Source: Agrobacterium tumefaciens
GTDB lineage: Bacteria; Pseudomonadota; Alphaproteobacteria; Rhizobiales; Rhizobiaceae
Direction of reading: 5' to 3'
NCBI RefSeq assembly: GCF_017726655.1
Contig: NZ_CP072309.1
Location: 675,501-739,500, forward strand
DNA length: 64,000 bases
A program made the position numbers and the translations under genes. Shown here one piece after another: positions 45,050-55,052 of this stretch; within the stretch, counting starts at the first letter, position 1, and every line of letters begins with the position of its first letter. The notes below the pieces were generated by a model. It did not search any database and had not been told where the DNA came from. It was given only the letters and a program-made list of their open reading frames with translations.

Positions 45050-45065
45050 ATTACGGGGAAGTTAC
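45050..45065. promoter_or_regulatory. OmpR-type direct repeat upstream of the glycine-zipper gene
   Basis: ATTAC-N6-GTTAC (coding strand GTAAC-N6-GTAAT), 11-bp period. Including the flanks, GAAAATTACGGGGA is identical to 14 bases upstream of macA. The order of the ATTAC and GTTAC halves is reversed relative to the macA copy. Confidence 0.55.
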
Positions 45066-45327
45066 GCAGAACCGGCGCCATCGACACCTTTCGAAAGAGC
45101 AAATCCCTGTCGGCCGCGCGTCTTGGCGATCACCCACTCTCAGGGGTGACCGCCGCCCATTCATGGGCCCTGGACTGTCACTGTTCTTCACTATGTTTCA
45201 GGACGAGGGCCGAAAGACGATATGCAGTCCCTCGCCAACGTTCTTGCGGCCTGACCGAGGGACTAATGTACTGATTTGCGCGCTTTACCCTGGATTGACG
45301 ACCGTCAATCAGGAGGTCTCGTTCGAA
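45066..45327. other. Intergenic region
   Basis: No gene is supported here. GATTGACG-AC-CGTCAATC at about 45293-45310 is a near-perfect inverted repeat just after the reductase gene's end; it may be a hairpin or an operator. Confidence 0.4.
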
Positions 45328-46179
45328 CTACAAGGCTTTGATCAACGCCGAGTGGTCTTTGTCGCCCAGGCCTTTTTCCAGCGCGCCATTCATCAACTGT
45401 TGAACCATCGCGGTGTTGGGCAGCATAAGCTCCAGCAGACGCGCCGACTCAAGCGCGAGCGATATGTCCTTGTGATGCAAACTTATGCGAAAGCCGGGCT
45501 CGAATGTTTCGTTGATCATCCTTTCGCCGTGGACCTCCAGTACGCGGGACGCGGCAAAGCCACCCATCAACGCCTTGCGCACGATGGAAGGGTCCGCTCC
45601 GGCTTTATTCGAAAAGCGAAGGGCTTCCGAAACGGCCTGAATATTCAGGGCGACAACAATCTGGTTGGCGACCTTTGCAACCTGCCCGTTTCCCACGTCT
45701 CCGATCAAGGTGATGTTCTTGCCCATCTTCTCAAACAGCGGCCTTGCGCGCTCGAAAATATCCGGTTTACCGCCGACCATGATGGTCAGCGACGCCGCTT
45801 TGGCGCCAACTTCACCGCCCGACACCGGCGCGTCGAGATAATCGCATCCCAGCGCCTCGATACGGGCGGCAAAATCCTTCGTCGCAATCGGTGAAATCGA
45901 GCTCATGTCGATGACGAGCTTTCCCGCATCAAGGCCGTGCGCGACGCCATCATCACCAAACAAAACTGCTTCCACATCGGGCGTGTCCGGCAGCATCAAA
46001 ATCACGATTTCGGCGCTGCGCGCCACTTCTGTAGCTGAACCGCAGGCCCTCGCACCGCTTTCCAGGAGGTGGTTCGACACGGGTTTGACCCGGTGAAGAT
46101 AAAGCTCATGTCCGGCATCGATCAGATGCTGCGCCATCGGGCGGCCCATGACGCCCAGTCCGATAAATCCTATTTTCAT
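45328..46179 (-). CDS. NAD(P)-dependent beta-hydroxyacid dehydrogenase (tartronate semialdehyde reductase-like)
   Basis: The 283-residue protein has the Rossmann motif IGFIGLGVMGRPMAQHL, the substrate-binding DAPVSGGEVGAKAASL and the catalytic Lys region GNGQVAKVANQI. This is the GarR/GlxR/3-hydroxyisobutyrate dehydrogenase family. With the hydroxypyruvate-isomerase-like gene 3 bp upstream, reduction of tartronate semialdehyde to glycerate is the most likely reaction. It is the last gene of the ABC transporter operon. Confidence 0.9.
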   Translation of the reverse strand: MKIGFIGLGVMGRPMAQHLIDAGHELYLHRVKPVSNHLLESGARACGSATEVARSAEIVILMLPDTPDVEAVLFGDDGVAHGLDAGKLVIDMSSISPIATKDFAARIEALGCDYLDAPVSGGEVGAKAASLTIMVGGKPDIFERARPLFEKMGKNITLIGDVGNGQVAKVANQIVVALNIQAVSEALRFSNKAGADPSIVRKALMGGFAASRVLEVHGERMINETFEPGFRISLHHKDISLALESARLLELMLPNTAMVQQLMNGALEKGLGDKDHSALIKAL

Positions 46180-46182
46180 GGC

Positions 46183-46968
46183 TCAATCCTCCTGTTGATA
46201 TGCTTTCAACCAGCCAAGACCTGCGCTGGTGGTCGACGCCGGTCGATATTCGCAGCCGACCCATCCTTCGTAACCAAGTTCATCCAGGCGCTTGAAGATG
46301 AAATCGTGGTTGATCTCGCCCGTCCCCGGCTCATGACGTCCGGGATTATCGGCGATCTGAACGTGGCCGATTCTGTCCTGCAGGCGCTCGAAGGTCGTGA
46401 CGAGATCGCCCTGCATGATCTGCATGTGGTAGAAGTCATACTGTATCAGCAGGTTGGAATGCCCGACACGGTCCATGATCCGTTCGGCCTGATCGGTGTT
46501 GGTGACGAAATATCCGGGTATGTCGCGGGTGTTGATGGGCTCGAAGACAAGGGCAATTCCGGCATCCGCCAGACGTCGCGCGGCGTGCCCGAGATTGCCG
46601 ACGAGCGTGTCTTCCAGAATCTGCGGATCGACGCCGGGCGGTTGAATACCGGCCAGACAATTGATCTTTCGGCATCCCAGAATTTTTGCATAGCGGATCG
46701 CCGTTTCCACGGACGTCTCAAATTCGGAGACCCTGTCCGGCAGGCAGGCAACGCCGCGCTCGCCTGCGGCCCAGTTGCCGGGCGGCAGGTTGAACAGGGC
46801 CTGCGTCAGATTGCACCTCCTGAGCTCCGCTGCAATCGTCTCCGCCGCCTCCTCGTAGGGGCTGACATATTCGACTGCCGCAAAACCATCGGCAGCGGCA
46901 GCGGCAAACCGTTCCATGAACGGATGTTCGGTATAAAGCATGGACAGATTGGCGGCGAATTTCGGCAT
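46183..46968 (-). CDS. Hydroxypyruvate isomerase-like TIM-barrel protein
   Basis: ATG 46968 (MPKFAANLSMLYTEHPF) gives 261 residues of the AP-endonuclease-2-like sugar isomerase fold, with VFEPINTRDIPGYF, LIQYDFYHMQIMQGDL and the metal-ligand region VQIADNPGRHEPGTGEINH. This is the Hyi/OtnI family that interconverts hydroxypyruvate and tartronate semialdehyde or 2-oxo-tetronate intermediates. It is 11 bp after the ATPase gene and coupled to the reductase gene; together they would feed carbohydrate-derived C3/C4 units to glycerate. Confidence 0.88.
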   Translation of the reverse strand: MPKFAANLSMLYTEHPFMERFAAAAADGFAAVEYVSPYEEAAETIAAELRRCNLTQALFNLPPGNWAAGERGVACLPDRVSEFETSVETAIRYAKILGCRKINCLAGIQPPGVDPQILEDTLVGNLGHAARRLADAGIALVFEPINTRDIPGYFVTNTDQAERIMDRVGHSNLLIQYDFYHMQIMQGDLVTTFERLQDRIGHVQIADNPGRHEPGTGEINHDFIFKRLDELGYEGWVGCEYRPASTTSAGLGWLKAYQQED

Positions 46969-46979
46969 CGGGAATGACC

Positions 46980-48692
46980 TCAAACTTGGTCTGCGCGCAG
47001 GCGGTGCAGCATGCGCTTGTTGCGGGGGTCGGGGTTCGGAACAGAAGAGATCAGTCGCTTGGTATAGGGCTGCGAGGGCGTGGTGCAGATGGTTTCCGCA
47101 TCTCCGATCTCGACGATCTTGCCTTTGTGCATGACGGCGACGCGGTCGCAGAAATAGCGCACCACCGAGATATCGTGCGAAATGAAGATGAAGCTGAGAT
47201 TGAGCTGCTTTTGAATGTCGAGCAGCAAGTCGAGGATCTGGCTTCGGATCGACACGTCGAGAGCCGAAGTCGCCTCATCGGCGACGATGACCTTCGGGTT
47301 GACGGCGAGCGCTCTTGCAATCCCGATCCGCTGGCGTTGGCCACCGGAAAAGGCATGCGGGTATCTTTCCATCGCCAAGGGATCGAGCCCGACCTTTTGC
47401 AAAAGTTCGGCAACGCGGGTCTCCACCGCTTTGCCGGGCATGCCACCGGCGATGACAAGAGGATCTCCGATGATCTGCTTTACCGTCATACGGGGGTTGA
47501 GCGACGCAAATGGGTCCTGAAAGATAAGACGCACATCCTGGTGGTAGCGGCGCAAATCCACTTTGCTTAGTGTGGTGACGTCCATCGGGGCAGCATCCGG
47601 GCGTCCGCGATACGCAATTTTGCCGGAACTCGGCTCAACGATCCGCAGTATCATTCGCCCTAGTGTGGTTTTGCCCGATCCGCTTTCGCCGACAATGCCG
47701 AGATTTTCGCCGGCAAATAGGTCAAGACTTGCATCGTCCACCGCCACCAGCCCACGACCACCGCCGCGCGAAAACAGTCCGGACGGCGCGCCGTAGACTT
47801 TGGAAAGATTGCGCACTGACAGGATCGGAGCCACGTTGGCCGTCAGCGACGCCGGCAGCGTGCGCGTTGCTGCGCCGCTCTCGAGCTTGACCGTCGCTTC
47901 CAGAAGTTGCCGTGTGTAGGGATGCTGACTGGCGTGGAAAATCTCGTCCACCGGCCCTTTTTCGACGATCTTGCCAAAACGCATGACGGCGACCTCGTCC
48001 GCTACTTCGGCAACGATGCCCATGTCGTGGGTGATGAGGAGCATCGCCATGCCGCGCTCCACCTGCAGCCGCTTGATGAGATCGAGGATTTCGGCCTGCG
48101 TCGTCACATCCAGCGCCGTCGTCGGCTCATCGGCGATCAGAACTTCCGGGTCGCAGGCCAGCGCCATGGCAATCATCGCTCGCTGGCGCATTCCGCCGGA
48201 AAACTCGAAGGTGTATCTGTCGGCCATCACTTCCGGCTGCGGTATCTCCACCTGGCGCAGCAGTTCGATACATCGCTCCCGAGCCTGTCTCTTCGACACG
48301 CGGCGATGCAAACGCACGGCTTCGATGATCTGTGAGCCGATGGTGTGGACCGGCGACAGCGAACTCATCGGTTCCTGAAAAATCAGGCCGATCCGTCCAC
48401 CGCGAATGGCCAGAACCTCGCGACTGCTTACGGCAAATTTCGCGATATCGACTGGTCCCTTGGGCCCATCGAGAACGATCTGGCCGCCTGTCATCTGTCC
48501 GGGCTTGTCGATGATCCGCATCAGGGCGCGGGCGGTCACTGATTTGCCTGAACCGCTTTCCCCTACCAGCGCAAGCGTCTTTCCGCGTTCAAGGTTGAAA
48601 CTGACATTGCGAACGGCATGGAGCACATGGGTTCTGAGATGGAAATCGATGGACAGGTCTTTGACCGCCAGCAAGGTTTCGTGCTTCGTCAT
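46980..48692 (-). CDS. Fused dual ABC transporter ATPase (Dpp/Opp DF type)
   Basis: The 570-residue protein contains two complete ATPase domains. The first has GESGSGKSVTARALM, FEFSGGMRQRAMIAMAL and LIADEPTTALD; the second, from about residue 290, has GESGSGKTTLGRM, HAFSGGQRQRIGIARAL and VIVADEATSALD. An oligopeptide-transporter C-terminal segment follows each (YTRQLLEA, YTKRLISSVPNPDP). It energises the two permeases encoded upstream. The single-polypeptide arrangement is common in rhizobial type-5 uptake systems. Confidence 0.93.
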   Translation of the reverse strand: MTKHETLLAVKDLSIDFHLRTHVLHAVRNVSFNLERGKTLALVGESGSGKSVTARALMRIIDKPGQMTGGQIVLDGPKGPVDIAKFAVSSREVLAIRGGRIGLIFQEPMSSLSPVHTIGSQIIEAVRLHRRVSKRQARERCIELLRQVEIPQPEVMADRYTFEFSGGMRQRAMIAMALACDPEVLIADEPTTALDVTTQAEILDLIKRLQVERGMAMLLITHDMGIVAEVADEVAVMRFGKIVEKGPVDEIFHASQHPYTRQLLEATVKLESGAATRTLPASLTANVAPILSVRNLSKVYGAPSGLFSRGGGRGLVAVDDASLDLFAGENLGIVGESGSGKTTLGRMILRIVEPSSGKIAYRGRPDAAPMDVTTLSKVDLRRYHQDVRLIFQDPFASLNPRMTVKQIIGDPLVIAGGMPGKAVETRVAELLQKVGLDPLAMERYPHAFSGGQRQRIGIARALAVNPKVIVADEATSALDVSIRSQILDLLLDIQKQLNLSFIFISHDISVVRYFCDRVAVMHKGKIVEIGDAETICTTPSQPYTKRLISSVPNPDPRNKRMLHRLRADQV

Positions 48693-48703
48693 CTCACTTC
48701 CTT

Positions 48704-49885
48704 TCAGCTATCGTAAGGGTCGGCTGCATCGCGCAGGCCATCGCCAAAGAAATTGAAGGACAGAACCGCCAGGACCACTGCAAGGCTCGGCCAGATCAGC
48801 AACCATGGCGCCGTGGCAACTGTCCGCACGTTCTGGGCATCCTGCAACAGCACACCCCAGCTGACGACCGGTGGTTTCAGACCGACCCCAAGAAACGACA
48901 GCGAAGTTTCAGCGACGATCATGGTCGGAATGGCAAGTGTCACCACCGCCAGAATGTGGCTGGTAAGTGATGGAAGGATGTGGCGGAATATGATCCGCCT
49001 TTCCCCTGCACCGTCCAGCCGGGCAGCCGTCACGAAGTCATCGCCGCGCAGCGCGAAGAATCGTCCCCGCACCTCGCGTGCCAAACCCGTCCAGCTCAGA
49101 AGGGAAACAATCAGAGTTACGACAAAATAAACCGAAAGCGGTGACCAGCTTAGGGGAATGGCAGCGGCCAGCCCCAACCAGAGCGGAATGGTCGGCATGG
49201 CGCTCACAATCTCGATGATACGCTGGATGAGGGTATCGACCCAGCCGCCGTAATACCCGGAGACCGCACCCATCACGACGCCGAGCGTCAGCGAAATGGC
49301 AACGCCGACAAGGCCGATGGACATGGAGACGCGGGTTCCATAGATGAGGCGGCTCATGAGGTCCCGTCCGAGCCGGTCCGAACCCAACAGGTACATTGGA
49401 TCGCGTGCGTCAATCGGCCCGACCAGATGCCTTTCCATCGGGATGATGCCCCAAAGCTTGTAAGGCGCCCCTTTGACGAACAATCCGATAGGAATGATTT
49501 TCGTGTCATCGACAACGAAGCTGCGGCGGAGGGCTTTGGGCTCGATCTCGATCTTGTAGCCCTTCACATGCGGCAGAAAGCGGGAACCGCCATCGGCAGC
49601 CGGCGCGAATAAAGCGATGCTTTGCGGCGGCGCAAAAGTGTATTGCGGGCGCGACGTGTTCGGCAGGCCCGGTGCCAGGAACTCGGCAAAGGCACCGATG
49701 GAATAGAGCAAAAGAATGATGCCCGCAGCAAATGCTGCGACCTTGTGGCGGAAGAAGCGCTGGCGAATGAGCGTCCATTGCCCTGCCGCCTCGAGACTTA
49801 CTACCTTGCGCCCGGACTTCAGAGGGCTGATGGCGGGGCCGGTTTCCAGCGCGATGGTGGGGTTCTGGTTGATCGACATGGCCAC
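48704..49885 (-). CDS. ABC transporter permease (DppC/OppC type)
   Basis: The 393-residue protein has an N-terminal OppC-type helix (VAAFAAGIILLLYSIGAF), a periplasmic insertion of about 130 residues, and the BPD_transp_1 domain with the EAA-like loop (DDFVTAARLDGAGERRIIFRH). The extra region before the permease core occurs in transporters with SBP family 5. It lies 4 bp downstream of the other permease gene. Confidence 0.92.
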   Translation of the reverse strand: MAMSINQNPTIALETGPAISPLKSGRKVVSLEAAGQWTLIRQRFFRHKVAAFAAGIILLLYSIGAFAEFLAPGLPNTSRPQYTFAPPQSIALFAPAADGGSRFLPHVKGYKIEIEPKALRRSFVVDDTKIIPIGLFVKGAPYKLWGIIPMERHLVGPIDARDPMYLLGSDRLGRDLMSRLIYGTRVSMSIGLVGVAISLTLGVVMGAVSGYYGGWVDTLIQRIIEIVSAMPTIPLWLGLAAAIPLSWSPLSVYFVVTLIVSLLSWTGLAREVRGRFFALRGDDFVTAARLDGAGERRIIFRHILPSLTSHILAVVTLAIPTMIVAETSLSFLGVGLKPPVVSWGVLLQDAQNVRTVATAPWLLIWPSLAVVLAVLSFNFFGDGLRDAADPYDS

Positions 49886-49889
49886 CCCT

Positions 49890-50876
49890 TCAATTGAACC
49901 GGATGCGGGGGTCGAGCACCGCCAGCAATATGTCTGAAATCAGCATGCCCACCAGTGTCAGCACGCCCATTAAGAGAATGAAACTTCCAGCCAGATACAT
50001 GTCCTGACCGACCAGCGCCCGCAGCAGAAGCGGTCCCGCCGTTGGAAGGTTCAGCACGATGGCGGTGATGGTAACGCCGGAAACGAGATCCGGCAGCACC
50101 CAGCCGATCGAGCTGACGAAAGGGTTGAGCGCGATGCGGACGGGGTATTTCACAATGACCTTGCGCTCAGGCAAACCCTTGGCCCGCGCCGTGACGACAT
50201 AGGGCTTGCTCAATTCATCCGACAGATTTGCCCGCAGAATTCTGATCATGGCGGCAGTGCCTGACATGGCGATGACGATCACAGGTATCCACATATGGCT
50301 GAGCATGTCGTTGAATTTTGCGATGCTCCAGGGCGCATCGACGAAAGCGGGAGAAAATATGCCGCCAACGCTTTGTCCCAAAAACCGGTAGCTCGCATAC
50401 ATCAAGGTCAGCGCCATGATGAAATTCGGAACGGCCAGCCCGATAAAGCCGAGAAGCGTAAAGGCGTGGTCGCCGAAGGAATGGCGTCTGACCGCGGAAT
50501 AGATCCCTATCGGGAGGGATATTGCCCAAACAAGTAAAAGACTCGCCAGCGAGATCAACAGCGTCGATCCCATCCGGTCCCAGATCAGGGTCGAGACCGG
50601 CTGGTTCCACTCGAAGGAGTATCCGAAATCGCCCCGGGTCAATATTCCGCTGATCCACACGAAATACTGGACATAGACAGGTTGATCGAGACCGTATTGC
50701 GCGCGCAGGCGCGTAATCGTCGCCTCGTCCAGATTCTGCCCACCATCGGCCATGGTGGAGAGAAGCGAGGTCAGATAATCGCCTGGTGGCAATTGAATGA
50801 TCATGAATGCGATCAAGGACATGCCGAACAGGGTCGGTATCATGTAAAGAACGCGCTTCGCCACATATGTCAGCAT
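49890..50876 (-). CDS. ABC transporter permease (DppB/OppB type)
   Basis: The 328-residue protein starts with the typical MLTYVAKRVLYMIPTLFGMS, and has an OppB N-terminal segment plus six predicted helices with the EAA-like loop (SKPYVVTARAKGLPERKVI). It forms the inner-membrane channel with the DppC-type protein. The glycosidase-like gene ends 28 bp upstream. Confidence 0.93.
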   Translation of the reverse strand: MLTYVAKRVLYMIPTLFGMSLIAFMIIQLPPGDYLTSLLSTMADGGQNLDEATITRLRAQYGLDQPVYVQYFVWISGILTRGDFGYSFEWNQPVSTLIWDRMGSTLLISLASLLLVWAISLPIGIYSAVRRHSFGDHAFTLLGFIGLAVPNFIMALTLMYASYRFLGQSVGGIFSPAFVDAPWSIAKFNDMLSHMWIPVIVIAMSGTAAMIRILRANLSDELSKPYVVTARAKGLPERKVIVKYPVRIALNPFVSSIGWVLPDLVSGVTITAIVLNLPTAGPLLLRALVGQDMYLAGSFILLMGVLTLVGMLISDILLAVLDPRIRFN

Positions 50877-50904
50877 GGGTTCCTCCCACTACACGCTATC
50901 CGGC

Positions 50905-53019
50905 TTATGAATGCCAGGTCAGATGAACCGTCTCGAGGTCCCGGATGGAGGGCACGGTGATTTCCGCACGGTTGCCAACGATCTTGCAGAACGTTTCCTC
51001 GTTTTTCACAAGCAGTTTCACCGTGGCAGACGAGCGACCCTTCGGCAGCTTGATCGATAGCGTCTGCTCACCGATAGGATAGACCTCCCGCAAAGGACCT
51101 TTCATCATCATCGGGTTGGTAAGGTTGACGAGGAAGATCGCCATCGAGTCCTCGTTTTCGTAAACGGAGATGTCTATGATACCCTTCCCTTCGACCGTCA
51201 CACGATGGTCTTTGCCAAGGGCCCAGTTCACGGCGTTCGAGATCAGCTTGCCATGATCGGGTGCAAGCACTTTCCAGAAAACCTCGCCAATGTTCCATGG
51301 AATGTAGACCACACGACCTCCATGGCCGGTATCACGCACAATCACCGCAGCGCCGTTCGGGGCTTCGCGTGGGTAGACCTCCTCCATGGGCAGATCCGGA
51401 AAATCAGGGACGTAAAGGAACGGCGTTTCAACGTCCGGATTGGCATCGACGGCAATAAGGTGTGTGCCGCCGATAATGCGTGCGGCGCCCTCGTAGCCCT
51501 CGTTCACGGGGTGCGGATCGGACAGTGCAACATAGGTGTTCTTGACCGGGCCACGTGGCACCGATGCCAACGAGGCACCGAAGACATTTGATAGTCCGAA
51601 GTTATCGCGCCGCTCGCCGACTTCATTACAGAGCGAGGTTTCATGCGCGGCAACGACCGACCCGCCGCGCTGTACATATTGTTCGATGGCCGCGCATTGT
51701 TCGTCGGAAAGATAGGTCGCATTGGCCAGAATAATGAGCTTGAAGCGATCAAGCGCATCCGGGGTCATGACCTGATCGGATAGAAATTCAAACGGAATGC
51801 GCGCTTCCACCAGCGCATGATAAAAGCCGAGATCATTATGTTCGGCGATATGACGTTGCTCCGGTGCCCAGTGCCGCAACGTCGTGGATGGATCAATGAT
51901 CGCGATTTCGGCAGTTGGCTGCATGCCCTCCAGATACGGCTCAATGTCCGCATGAAGATTAAAGGCTTCTGCAACGGGCTGCACCCAGCGATTGTCAGGA
52001 ACGCAGGCATTGAATTTGGTGAACCATGGGAAAAGGCCCTGCGCAATGCCGTCGTGAATCCAGAGCTTGATTTCCTCACCGCTCTGGACGGAATCCTTCC
52101 ATCGGTACTCTTCCTCTGGTCCGATGGAGGTGATGAGGCCAACGGGTCTGTCCCGGAACGTTCCACGAATGCGTTTGCCGTTCCGTCCAGCAGACCAGCC
52201 AACCTCCACACCTTGTCGCGCCTGGTGGTCCACGAACAGGATCGGGCAATGTTTCTGGATGAGCGAAAGGTCGAATTCCATCAGTGACGAACCGCTCATA
52301 TTTGGAATGAAGCTGGCATGGGGACGGATGGATTTGACCGTCTCGTCCCAGTAGACCACAAGCTCGGTGAGTATGCGTCTGCGCCACGCCGCCCACGCCT
52401 GCCATGCCGGATCCGTCGCATCCGGTCTCATCGGCAAATCAAAACCAGTTTCCTGCCTGAATCGTATGCGATTCTCGTCGCTGTAGGACACGCCATGACC
52501 CTGCCAGCGGTTGGCGAACACGGCATCGACGTCATATTTGGTTACGACTTCGCGAATGACGTCGGTTGTGAAGTCGCGGTTATAACTTCCCAGCGCATCG
52601 GTGACGTAGATACCGGGAAATGCCCAGTGCTCACGCGGACTTCCGTCCTGATTGATGGCCACCCATTCGGGATGGGCCCGTGCTGCATCCGCGTGGATCG
52701 CATGCGGGTCGACTCGTGCCATGACGTGCATCCCCAATTTGCGCGCCCCTTCCACGATCGTGCCGAACGGATCGGTATCGCCAATAAAGCTGGACACATA
52801 GTGCAGAGGGATTTCGCTTGGGTAGTAGGCGATATAGCCGCCAGCAGAAAGGCAGACTGCATTCGACTTGGTGCGCTTGAAGACGTCGACCCAGAATTCG
52901 GGATCATATTTCGCCGGGTCGTCTTCTGCAAAGGTCAATTGGGTCCAACGAGTGGCGGATTTAAACCAGTCTGGAGAACGAACGGCAGCTCCGGAAATGG
53001 CGTTTGGTTGATGCAACAT
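50905..53019 (-). CDS. Predicted glycoside hydrolase (GHL6 / beta-galactosidase-trimerisation type)
   Basis: The 704-residue protein has no signal peptide, so it should act in the cytoplasm. Residues ~15-330 look like a TIM barrel (KRTKSNAVCLSAGGYIAYYP, LGMHVMARVDPHAIH, YDVDAVFANRWQGHG, ASFIPNMSGSSL). Residues ~385-580 look like a class-I-amidotransferase-like trimerisation domain (FKLIILANATYLSDEQ, IEQYVQRGGSVVAAHETS, GGRVVYIPWNIGEVFWK). Such proteins are placed among putative alpha-amylase, fucosidase or beta-galactosidase-like hydrolases. Its place between the binding protein and the permeases suggests that it cleaves the imported glycoside. GGAG precedes the ATG. Confidence 0.8.
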   Translation of the reverse strand: MLHQPNAISGAAVRSPDWFKSATRWTQLTFAEDDPAKYDPEFWVDVFKRTKSNAVCLSAGGYIAYYPSEIPLHYVSSFIGDTDPFGTIVEGARKLGMHVMARVDPHAIHADAARAHPEWVAINQDGSPREHWAFPGIYVTDALGSYNRDFTTDVIREVVTKYDVDAVFANRWQGHGVSYSDENRIRFRQETGFDLPMRPDATDPAWQAWAAWRRRILTELVVYWDETVKSIRPHASFIPNMSGSSLMEFDLSLIQKHCPILFVDHQARQGVEVGWSAGRNGKRIRGTFRDRPVGLITSIGPEEEYRWKDSVQSGEEIKLWIHDGIAQGLFPWFTKFNACVPDNRWVQPVAEAFNLHADIEPYLEGMQPTAEIAIIDPSTTLRHWAPEQRHIAEHNDLGFYHALVEARIPFEFLSDQVMTPDALDRFKLIILANATYLSDEQCAAIEQYVQRGGSVVAAHETSLCNEVGERRDNFGLSNVFGASLASVPRGPVKNTYVALSDPHPVNEGYEGAARIIGGTHLIAVDANPDVETPFLYVPDFPDLPMEEVYPREAPNGAAVIVRDTGHGGRVVYIPWNIGEVFWKVLAPDHGKLISNAVNWALGKDHRVTVEGKGIIDISVYENEDSMAIFLVNLTNPMMMKGPLREVYPIGEQTLSIKLPKGRSSATVKLLVKNEETFCKIVGNRAEITVPSIRDLETVHLTWHS

Positions 53020-53123
53020 GTGTTCTCCAATTACAATAGGATGCCATCACGCCCTTCAGGGGCGATTGAAAAGGTTCAATGTTTCCATCCGGGTTCGGTT
53101 GATACCGGGATGGAACGGTGGAA

Positions 53124-55052
53124 TCAGGCCTTGAAAAAGGTTTCCGGGTTGGCTGGCCCGGGTGTGGGATATCCCCACGAATTCGGCATGGATTTTGGAA
53201 CGTTCTGCATGTTGTTCTTCACCACGCCGTAACTGTCGCTGGGCAGGCAAACGCCGAAGACGTAAAACTGTTCGGCCGCGATCTCCAGTATTTCGGACAT
53301 CAGCTTGCGCTGCACGTCCGGGTCCGGCGAGCCCAGCACGCGGTCATACCGCGCCAACGCGTCCTTGACCGGCTGAGGCGGCTCGACCGCACCCTTGGAA
53401 GCAGGATCGCGGTACCACAATTGCCACCCCTTGGCGTAGAGCGCCTCGGTCGTGTTGGGAATGAAATAGCGCGGATCGAGAATGGCCGCGATGCCGCCAT
53501 TGCCGCCGAAGCGGTGTGCAGTGGCGTCATAGTCGATGCCCTGACGCACGCGCACCTCCCAAAGCGAACGGTCCATGCTTCGCATCTGCACGTCCACACC
53601 CACCGCGTGAAACATCGGTAGCGCCAGCTGGAAAATGTCAAGGAATGTGGTTCGAGCCTGGTCGATCTCGAATGTGACCGTCACACGCTTGCCGTTTTCA
53701 TCCTGCCGGAAACCCTCACCATCCTTGGTGGGAAGTATCTTGTCGAGCAGGGCGTTGGCCGCGTCGGGGTCGTATTGGGTGAATTGCGTGGCCAGACGTT
53801 CGTTATAGAGAGGATCCTCCGCCCGCACGGCCGGTTGGGAGATCGTTCCCTGTCCGATGAAAACAGTGTCGATAATCGCCTGCCTGTCCAGCGCCATCGA
53901 CAGCGCAGCCCTGAAATCTCTGTTGCCGTAAAGCTTGCGTTTGGCTTCGTCAGGATGATTGAGATTAAGCTGGAAAACCATCTCATTGGTTTCGGTCGAG
54001 GTCAGCGTATATAAGCCAAACTGGCCCTGGTCCTGGGAGTCGTAAAGCACTGCCCGGTTTGCCGGCGTGGCGATATACTGATCCATCAGATCGATTTCGC
54101 CCTGCATCGCCTTCAACAACAATACCTGTGCATCGGCGACCATCTGGTAGACGATGCGATCAATGTAGGGCAGTTGATTTCCCTCGGTGTCGACCTTCCA
54201 GTAGAACGGGTTGCGCTCGGCGATCGCACGGTCGGTGCTCTGTCCTGGCGCAACCGCCATCTTCCAGGCGTGGATTACGGGACGTTGGGAGTTCTGGAAG
54301 AATTCGTTGTCCACGACGAGGCCCGCTTCGCGCTGAAACAATTGAATCCAGCCAGACGCGCCCTTGGCCTTGGCTTCCTGTTCAGCATCTGGGTTGTACT
54401 TGATGTGGAACTGCTTGAGGTAGTGTTTCGGTGCACGGGTGGTCTGATCGTCGTTCGCCCATGCCAGCCGCAAAGGGAAGAGACCGTTGGGCGCGGCGAA
54501 AATCACCTTGAACGTCACATCGTCCAACGCCTCGAAGCGGGCCTTTTTTCCGCCCGCACGCAGATGGTTCTGGCCGATGTCGTTAAGGCCCTCGTAATTG
54601 AATATGTCCTCGTACCAGAACATGATGTCCTCGGTAGTGAACGGCTGACCGTCAGACCACTTCATGCCCTTGCGCAATCTGAAGGTGAACTCCGTGGCGT
54701 CGGCATTGCTTTCGTAGTGCTCTGCGACATTCGGTACCACACCCGACCAGTCGGGCTTATATCGCAACAGCGGCTCGTAAGCCTGATATCGAAACAACAT
54801 CGACAGGGACCCACCACCGACGATCGCGCTGTTCCAGTCACCACCATGTGTTCCGACGCGGTCAAGCGGCGTGATGACAAGCGGATTGAGCGGCAGGCGG
54901 TCCACAACGGCGGGCAGCTTACCCTCCCCGACCAAGGCATCCAGCATGGCGGGGTCTTTGACGGCCGTGGTCTGCGCGAACGCTGGCAAAGCGGGTAGTA
55001 TGACGGCAGCGGTGCTCGCAGCGAGAAACGCGCGGCGATTTAATCCTTGCAT
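53124..55052 (-). CDS. ABC transporter solute-binding protein, family 5, Tat-type signal
   Basis: ATG 55052 follows GGAGGAGGAAAACAA. The N-terminus (MQGLNRRAFLAASTAAV) contains a twin-arginine motif. The mature protein, about 615 residues, has SBP_bac_5 features (YEPLLRYKPDWSGVV, FTFRLRKGMKWSDGQPFT, DFRAALSMALDRQAI). It is longer than peptide-binding members, in the range of family-5 proteins for oligosaccharides. It is the first gene of the operon and divergent from the LacI gene. Confidence 0.92.
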   Translation of the reverse strand: MQGLNRRAFLAASTAAVILPALPAFAQTTAVKDPAMLDALVGEGKLPAVVDRLPLNPLVITPLDRVGTHGGDWNSAIVGGGSLSMLFRYQAYEPLLRYKPDWSGVVPNVAEHYESNADATEFTFRLRKGMKWSDGQPFTTEDIMFWYEDIFNYEGLNDIGQNHLRAGGKKARFEALDDVTFKVIFAAPNGLFPLRLAWANDDQTTRAPKHYLKQFHIKYNPDAEQEAKAKGASGWIQLFQREAGLVVDNEFFQNSQRPVIHAWKMAVAPGQSTDRAIAERNPFYWKVDTEGNQLPYIDRIVYQMVADAQVLLLKAMQGEIDLMDQYIATPANRAVLYDSQDQGQFGLYTLTSTETNEMVFQLNLNHPDEAKRKLYGNRDFRAALSMALDRQAIIDTVFIGQGTISQPAVRAEDPLYNERLATQFTQYDPDAANALLDKILPTKDGEGFRQDENGKRVTVTFEIDQARTTFLDIFQLALPMFHAVGVDVQMRSMDRSLWEVRVRQGIDYDATAHRFGGNGGIAAILDPRYFIPNTTEALYAKGWQLWYRDPASKGAVEPPQPVKDALARYDRVLGSPDPDVQRKLMSEILEIAAEQFYVFGVCLPSDSYGVVKNNMQNVPKSMPNSWGYPTPGPANPETFFKA

